Below, in pieces: positions 14,869 to 18,320 of a stretch of DNA of 18,320 bases. The translations under genes and the position numbers were made by a program. The notes under the pieces were generated by a model. It saw nothing but the letters and a program-made list of their open reading frames with translations, searched no databases and was not told the DNA's origin. Within the stretch, counting starts at the first letter, position 1, and each line of letters begins with the position of its first letter. The stretch is from Oscillospiraceae bacterium (lineage in GTDB: Bacteria > Bacillota > Clostridia > Oscillospirales > Ruminococcaceae), in contig JAFQND010000286.1 in the NCBI GenBank assembly GCA_017396055.1, positions 1 to 18,320 of the forward strand. The letters run 5' to 3'.

Positions 14869-14961
14869 ATGAAAGTCGTTGTCATCAGAAGTCCGAAGGC
14901 TGTCGCAGGACTTTTGCGGCTGTTTTTCGGCATCAGAAAAGAACATCAGCCGGAGGGATGA
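14869..14961 (+). CDS. spoVM: Stage V sporulation protein SpoVM (small amphipathic peptide)
   Basis: This 30-residue peptide begins MKVVVIRSPKAVAGLLRLFF. It follows the SpoVM pattern MKxxxIKxPKxxGGxxRxxxGxxRK: start Met-Lys, Pro9-Lys10, Gly14, Arg17, then Gly-Ile-Arg-Lys. In B. subtilis this amphipathic helix recognises the convex forespore membrane and anchors SpoIVA to start coat assembly; Pro9 matters for that. The position right after thiN matches B. subtilis. AAAGGAG lies 8 nt before the ATG. The C-terminus (EHQPEG) is a little longer than the 26-residue B. subtilis form. A 70-nt upstream gap could hold a sporulation promoter, but I see no clear SigE or SigK match. It marks the organism as spore-forming, or descended from spore formers. 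Confidence 0.88.
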   Translation: MKVVVIRSPKAVAGLLRLFFGIRKEHQPEG

Positions 14962-14971
14962 CCCCCTTCGG
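14950..14971 (+). promoter_or_regulatory. Hairpin over the spoVM stop codon
   Basis: CCGGAGGG (14950-14957) pairs with CCCTTCGG (14964-14971), with one G-U; the spoVM TGA lies in the loop. No T-tract follows, so it is not a clear terminator. It may separate or stabilise the spoVM message ahead of the mtnN ribosome binding site. Confidence 0.4.
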
Positions 14972-14990
14972 AACATAAGGAGAATGACGT

Positions 14991-15665
14991 ATGAAAAAGA
15001 TCGGCATTATCGGAGCCATGGGCTCTGAGATCGAACTGCTGCGCGCCCGCATGGAAAATGTCACCGAGACTATCCGCGCCGGCCGTACCTTCTACAGCGG
15101 CAAACTGGGCGGCACCGAGACCGTACTGGTCTGCTCCGGAATCGGCAAGGTCAACTCTGCCATGACCGCTCAGATGCTCATTGACCTCTTTGAGACCGAC
15201 GCCATCATCAATACCGGTGTTGCCGGCGGCGCAGGCGCTGCAAAAGTCCGCGACGTGGTGGTTTCCACCGAGCTTACCTATCATGACATGGACCAGGATA
15301 TTCTGGCTCAGGGCTGGCCCAACGTAAAATACTTCACCGCCGACGAAAAACTCAGAGCACTGGCTGTCAAGGCCTGTGAGGGAAGAGTGACCTGTCACGA
15401 AGGTCTGATCGCCACCGGCGACCAGTTCATCGGCAGCGCCGATGTCAAGGCCGACATCGTTGCCCGCCTTTCTCCTCTCGCTGTCGAGATGGAGGGCGGT
15501 TCCATCGCCCATGTCTGTGCCGGCAACGGTATTCCCTTTGTGGTCATCCGCTGTATCTCTGACAACGCCGACGACGGCGCTGAGATGAGCTTTGAGACCT
15601 TTGTCAAGCTCGCTGCCGACGATGCAGCCGAGATCGTCACCTCGATGCTCGCCTCTGCGTGCTGA
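14991..15665 (+). CDS. mtnN: 5'-methylthioadenosine/S-adenosylhomocysteine nucleosidase
   Basis: This enzyme hydrolyses methylthioadenosine and S-adenosylhomocysteine, freeing adenine and recycling methyl-cycle by-products. The 224 residues show the family start IGIIGAMGSE (catalytic Glu13), SGIGKVNSAM, NTGVAGG, the ribose-binding VEMEGGSIAHV (Glu166/Glu168) and IRCISDNAD with the catalytic Asp191. AAGGAG lies upstream of the ATG, 29 nt after spoVM. Its substrates are by-products of SAM enzymes such as RsmB and RlmN upstream, though the gene may have its own promoter. The stop codon is in the loop of a long hairpin that begins copy 2 of the structured element. Confidence 0.95.
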   Translation: MKKIGIIGAMGSEIELLRARMENVTETIRAGRTFYSGKLGGTETVLVCSGIGKVNSAMTAQMLIDLFETDAIINTGVAGGAGAAKVRDVVVSTELTYHDMDQDILAQGWPNVKYFTADEKLRALAVKACEGRVTCHEGLIATGDQFIGSADVKADIVARLSPLAVEMEGGSIAHVCAGNGIPFVVIRCISDNADDGAEMSFETFVKLAADDAAEIVTSMLASAC

Positions 15666-15760
15666 GGCGAGCATGCTGCAAGAATAATTCGAAGTCTTCC
15701 GACTTCGCCATAACCGCTTCGCGGTTGGATGGACATTATTCTCGCGCGTGGTACCTCTGT
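15645..15760 (+). repeat. Structured RNA-like repeat element, copy 2 (3' of mtnN)
   Basis: A perfect 11-bp hairpin, ATGCTCGCCTC (15645-15655) with GAGGCGAGCAT (15664-15674), surrounds the mtnN TGA. Then come GCTGCAAGAA and a helix, GCAAGAATAAT (15678-15688) with ATTATTCTCGC (15735-15745), with one A-C mismatch. Inside are hairpins CGAAGTC/GACTTCG (15690-15707, loop TTCC) and AACCGC/GCGGTT (15712-15726, loop TTC), the latter extended by CC/GG with a bulged AT. The 3' tail GCGCGTGGTACCTCTGT (15744-15760) is identical to copy 1. A real terminator follows 23 nt later. Confidence 0.7.
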
Positions 15761-15782
15761 CTGAAAATTTGTTCCAGCAAAG

Positions 15783-15815
15783 GCTCTGCCCGAAAGGGCA
15801 GGGCTTTTTGTTTTT
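15783..15815 (+). terminator. Rho-independent terminator after mtnN
   Basis: GCTCTGCCC (15783-15791) pairs with GGGCAGGGC (15796-15804), with one G-U, on a GAAA tetraloop. TTTTTGTTTTT follows. This ends the long plus-strand cluster. Confidence 0.93.
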
Positions 15816-15828
15816 GAGTGAGATACAG

Positions 15829-15857
15829 TTGCAATCCTCCGGCTTTTATGTTATAGT
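15829..15857 (+). promoter_or_regulatory. Promoter of the URO-D-family gene
   Basis: TTGCAA (15829-15834) and TATAGT (15852-15857) are separated by 17 nt. The site lies just after the terminator at 15783-15815 and points at the gene starting at 15979, leaving a leader of about 115 nt. Confidence 0.75.
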
Positions 15858-15891
15858 GATGGTGCAAAGTCAAATTCCAGAAAGTTTCGCT

Positions 15892-15961
15892 CAAGCCTTT
15901 TCAAAGGCTTGCAGGGGCATGGGGACAGCGTCCTCATAAAAACAGGGACAGCATCCCCATA
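15892..15961 (+). promoter_or_regulatory. Leader with hairpin and two tandem repeats before the URO-D-family gene
   Basis: A perfect 9-bp hairpin, CAAGCCTTT/AAAGGCTTG (15892-15911), is followed by two copies of GGGACAGC(G/A)TCC(T/C)CATA (15922-15938 and 15945-15961) on a 23-nt period. Each repeat is itself partly self-complementary (GGGGAC/GTCCTC; GGGA/TCCC). AAGGAGG follows at 15965-15971. It could be a regulatory leader, an operator pair or a remnant of an intergenic repeat. It does not match a riboswitch I know. Confidence 0.45.
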
Positions 15962-15978
15962 TACAAGGAGGTCATCTT

Positions 15979-16938
15979 ATGAACAAGATCGAACGGATGA
16001 AAGCATTGTTTGCCGGAGAGGCTGTGGACTATGTCCCCGCCGGTTTCTGGTTCCATTATCCCGAGGAATATACCGCCGAGGAATGTGCTGCGGCTCATCT
16101 GAAACTCTACCGCGAGCTGGACAATGACATCATCAAGATCATGGATGACTGCTTCGGCTATTCTATCGTCAAAGATGTCAGCATCAAAAAATCCACCGAC
16201 TGGCTGGAGGTCACCCTTCCCGGAAGAGAATCGAAACAGTATCAGAAGATGGAAAAGGTCATTCGCATCCTCGCTGAAGAAGTGGGGGAGGAAGTCATGA
16301 TCTTCCCGACCATGTGGAGCCCCTTCAAGCTGATGAGCTGGGCTTATATCTTCAACGGCAGCGACGAAGAGACCTTCATGCGTCACTGTGCCGAAGACCC
16401 CGCATCCATTGCCGCCGGTGCCAAAAAGATCGCCGACGTTCTCTGTGACTGGGCCGGGGGTTATCTGAAAGCCGGCGCCGCCGGTATGTATTATTCCTGT
16501 CAGTTCAGCGAGCCCCAGCGGTTCACTGATGAAAAATGGGCAGAGGTGGTCAGACCCTCCGACCTGCAGATGCTGAACAGAATGAAGGAGCTGGGCGGCT
16601 ACAGCGTCGTGCATATCTGCGGCGAAGCCGTCTTCGGCCATCGCTCCAGCCCCGCGCGCTATGCCGATTATCCCGGCGACCTGTTCAACTGGGATACCCA
16701 CCGCTCCGGCACCACCCTCGAAGAGGGCAGAGACATCTTCAAGCGCCCCATCCTCGGCGGCCTGGATAACCACGGTCTGCTGGCTGAGGGCAGCCTCGAA
16801 GAGATCGCCGCCGAAACTACCCGTCTGATCGGAACCTTCGGCAAGAAGGGATATATGATCGGTGCAGACTGCACCGTTCCCTCGAACATCGATATCGCAA
16901 GGCTGAAAGCCGCCGTCGATGCCGCAAAGAACGCATGA
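15979..16938 (+). CDS. Uroporphyrinogen decarboxylase (URO-D) family protein, probable corrinoid-type methyltransferase
   Basis: This 319-residue protein has the URO-D TIM-barrel features: an N-terminal MKALFAGEAVDYVPAGFWFH (the usual R-P-P segment of HemE is replaced by VDYVPAGF), GGLDNHGLL, and a final ADCTVPSNI. Two features point away from haem synthesis: no haem genes are nearby, and it has His212-x-Cys214 (VVHICGEAV) with Cys298. This is the H-x-C...C zinc-site pattern of MtaA/MtbA methylcobamide methyltransferases of the same superfamily. The likely role is methyl transfer or demethylation; the substrate is unknown. AAGGAGG precedes the ATG. The gene has its own promoter and a terminator shared with the convergent serpin gene. 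It is monocistronic, without a visible corrinoid-protein partner in the window. Confidence 0.8.
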   Translation: MNKIERMKALFAGEAVDYVPAGFWFHYPEEYTAEECAAAHLKLYRELDNDIIKIMDDCFGYSIVKDVSIKKSTDWLEVTLPGRESKQYQKMEKVIRILAEEVGEEVMIFPTMWSPFKLMSWAYIFNGSDEETFMRHCAEDPASIAAGAKKIADVLCDWAGGYLKAGAAGMYYSCQFSEPQRFTDEKWAEVVRPSDLQMLNRMKELGGYSVVHICGEAVFGHRSSPARYADYPGDLFNWDTHRSGTTLEEGRDIFKRPILGGLDNHGLLAEGSLEEIAAETTRLIGTFGKKGYMIGADCTVPSNIDIARLKAAVDAAKNA

Positions 16939-16949
16939 GTAAAGGAAAA

Positions 16950-16972
16950 GCCCTCCAAAACGGAGGGCTTTT
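16950..16972. terminator. Bidirectional terminator between the URO-D gene and serpin
   Basis: GCCCTCC (16950-16956) and GGAGGGC (16962-16968) form a 7-bp stem, extended by flanking A and T runs. On the plus strand TTTT follows; on the minus strand TTTTCCTTT follows. The two convergent genes end 12 and 6 nt away from it. Confidence 0.85.
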
Positions 16973-16973
16973 G

Positions 16974-18320
16974 TTATTGTTGGGGCTGATTGACGATGCC
17001 GACAAAGAGCGGCAGAAAGTCATAACTGGTAATTGCAAACAGGAAGGGGCGGTCAGCAATAAAATCAACTTCTTCAGTCGGCGGCATTGCACCGCCTGCT
17101 GCGACCATGACCGTATAAGCGGCGGCGGTGCAGCCCTCTTCGTCAATAACCACTCTGACATCGTGCTGTGCCTTTGAAAGGATGATCTCTTCCATTGATG
17201 TCATCGGAGAGAAGTCGGAAACGGTGCTGTCGAACACATCCGTGATGCCCAGCGCTTTCAGACCGTCACAGAGATCGGTCTGGGAAGTAACGTCAAACTT
17301 GGGAATAGCCATGTTGATGAGCAGGGACTTGTAGTTTTTCCACCCGCTGTTGTCAAACAGGAGGTCCATCACCTGCGGGTCGGCCAGCAGCTCTTCCGGT
17401 GTTGTATCCTCGTCCGGCAGGATAAACCACATTTTTTCAAAAGTTCTGCTGTCAAAGGGCAGGTATACTGCTGTAAACCGGTCACCCCAATAGTAGGTGC
17501 CGCTGGCTTTCTTTTTATTCATGAAATCACAGAGAATATCTCCGTCGGGGGCGTGGAAGGTCATCTTTTCTGTGTTTTCTTCCTTGAATCTGCGCTGCCA
17601 CTTTGCGCTGAAATAAACGGTCGAAGCCAGCGTCATCACTGTATCGGGCTCCATTTTGATCTGTGATGCCTGTTCTTCCAGAAAACCGCCCGTCTGGTCG
17701 TTCAGCCAGTTTTGCAGTTCTTCGTCGAATCCGGCCGCTCCCATCTCGCCCCGATAGGAGGAGGCGTAGTAATAGTCCGCCAGAATGTCCATTACGGGCT
17801 GGTTGAAAGGAATATCCTCATTCAGCCACAACGAGCTTCCAAGGATGGCTGCCGTCGCTCCGTCATCGTTGTAATTTGCTTTCCAGATCGCCGAAGTCTG
17901 TGTCCTTACCTCCTTGATATTGCTGCTTCCCAGAAGGTCAAGGATCTGCCGGCGGCTGTTTCCGTCGGTCAGCTCGGCCAGCATTCCCAGCGCCATATAG
18001 ACATTCAGCGGGGAGTATGCGGGATTTGCCGAGTCGTTTTCCAAAAGAAACTGCGGAATGCTGCTTTCGAAAAAGCCGGCCAGCTGAATCGTATCGATAT
18101 TCTTGTACTCCGACCATCGGGATCGCCGAGCGTTCTCCCATATACCATAGGCATCTGAGAAGTTGCTTGCTTTTTCGTCGGGATAAGGTATTGTTTCAGG
18201 ATATTCTGCCTGCGCGATCAGGTATTCGGACGGCGGGGAAGACATTTCACCTTTTTCCTCTTTCGTACAGCCGGCAACAGAGGAAAGCATCAGCACTGCC
18301 AGAAACAGGGACAAAAATCG
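16974..18320 (-). CDS. Lipoprotein serpin (serine protease inhibitor family), 5' end outside window
   Basis: The readable frame (about 448 residues) begins in a signal peptide, RFLSLFLAVLMLSSVAGC. Its lipobox VAGC predicts lipid anchoring outside the membrane. A TTG at 18314 could be read as a start, but it falls inside the signal peptide; the true start is probably beyond the edge. After a linker of about 60 residues comes a full serpin fold: YSPLNVYMALGML, TLASTVYFSAKW, and FLFAITSYDFLPLFVGIV near the end. The reactive loop begins DEEGCTAAAYTVM, keeping the hinge Gly at P15 and Ala at P12-P10, so it should insert and inhibit. P14 is Cys rather than Thr/Ser. Counting 17 residues from the hinge Glu places P1-P1' near Gly-Gly-Ala-Met, suggesting elastase- or subtilisin-like targets. 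Serpins are uncommon in bacteria; gut Clostridia members inhibit host neutrophil proteases. Confidence 0.92.
   Translation of the reverse strand, partial: RFLSLFLAVLMLSSVAGCTKEEKGEMSSPPSEYLIAQAEYPETIPYPDEKASNFSDAYGIWENARRSRWSEYKNIDTIQLAGFFESSIPQFLLENDSANPAYSPLNVYMALGMLAELTDGNSRRQILDLLGSSNIKEVRTQTSAIWKANYNDDGATAAILGSSLWLNEDIPFNQPVMDILADYYYASSYRGEMGAAGFDEELQNWLNDQTGGFLEEQASQIKMEPDTVMTLASTVYFSAKWQRRFKEENTEKMTFHAPDGDILCDFMNKKKASGTYYWGDRFTAVYLPFDSRTFEKMWFILPDEDTTPEELLADPQVMDLLFDNSGWKNYKSLLINMAIPKFDVTSQTDLCDGLKALGITDVFDSTVSDFSPMTSMEEIILSKAQHDVRVVIDEEGCTAAAYTVMVAAGGAMPPTEEVDFIADRPFLFAITSYDFLPLFVGIVNQPQQ

Noticed and set aside
15748..15939. 63-codon plus-strand ORF across the terminator and promoter after mtnN.
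   Set aside because: It runs through a strong terminator and a promoter, with no ribosome binding site, and its product resembles no protein I know.
1..18320. CRISPR array, prophage, IS transposase or defence genes.
   Set aside because: No regularly spaced repeat arrays, no transposase, integrase or Cas motifs in any frame; apart from the small non-coding repeats the window is housekeeping DNA.

Overview
The window looks like a chromosomal housekeeping region from an endospore-forming, low-oxygen Firmicute of class Clostridia. Oscillospiraceae/Ruminococcaceae-like is my best guess; that level is inference. Three things support it. The gene order yicC - remA - gmk - rpoZ - priA - def - fmt - (zinc peptidase) - rsmB - rlmN - PP2C - PASTA kinase - rsgA - thiN - spoVM closely follows the Bacillus subtilis yloC-to-spoVM block. 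RemA and the tiny spore-coat anchor SpoVM are Firmicute markers. Codons end preferentially in C or G.

Layout: (1) 1-169, minus strand: the N-terminal end of a ZIP-family metal transporter that lacks a normal start codon. (2) 306-392, minus strand: tRNA-Leu(UAA) with a consensus promoter and a terminator. (3) About 430-830: no protein gene, but a GC-rich, foldable stretch ending in an orphan plus-strand terminator, so a candidate small RNA, followed by the leader of the main operon. (4) 832-5542: yicC, remA, gmk, rpoZ, priA. (5) 5543-5797: a repeat cluster containing a structured RNA-like element, a direct repeat and a MITE-like element. (6) 5798-14961: def, fmt, zinc peptidase, rsmB, rlmN, PP2C phosphatase, PASTA kinase, rsgA, thiN, spoVM, with short gaps or overlaps. 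(7) 14991-15665: mtnN, followed by a second copy of the structured element and a terminator. (8) 15829-16938: an independently promoted uroporphyrinogen-decarboxylase-family gene with H-x-C...C residues typical of corrinoid-type methyltransferases. (9) 16974-18320, minus strand: a lipoprotein serpin, cut by the window edge and convergent with the previous gene, sharing a bidirectional terminator.

The central block joins nucleotide supply (Gmk, ThiN), transcription (omega), replication restart (PriA), N-formylmethionine metabolism (Def, Fmt), rRNA modification and ribosome assembly (RsmB, RlmN, RsgA), and the Ser/Thr phosphorylation pair that in relatives senses muropeptides and acts on translation GTPases. 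Compared with B. subtilis, coaBC (between rpoZ and priA) and rpe (between rsgA and thiN) are absent and a membrane zinc peptidase is inserted after fmt.

The most unusual signal is a roughly 85-nt element present twice, directly after priA and after mtnN. It has a constant 3' motif (GCGCGTGGTACCTCTGT) and helices that are kept by compensating changes. In each copy it is preceded by a hairpin that spans the stop codon of the upstream gene. A related stop-codon hairpin followed by TGCA ends rsmB. I do not recognise this family.
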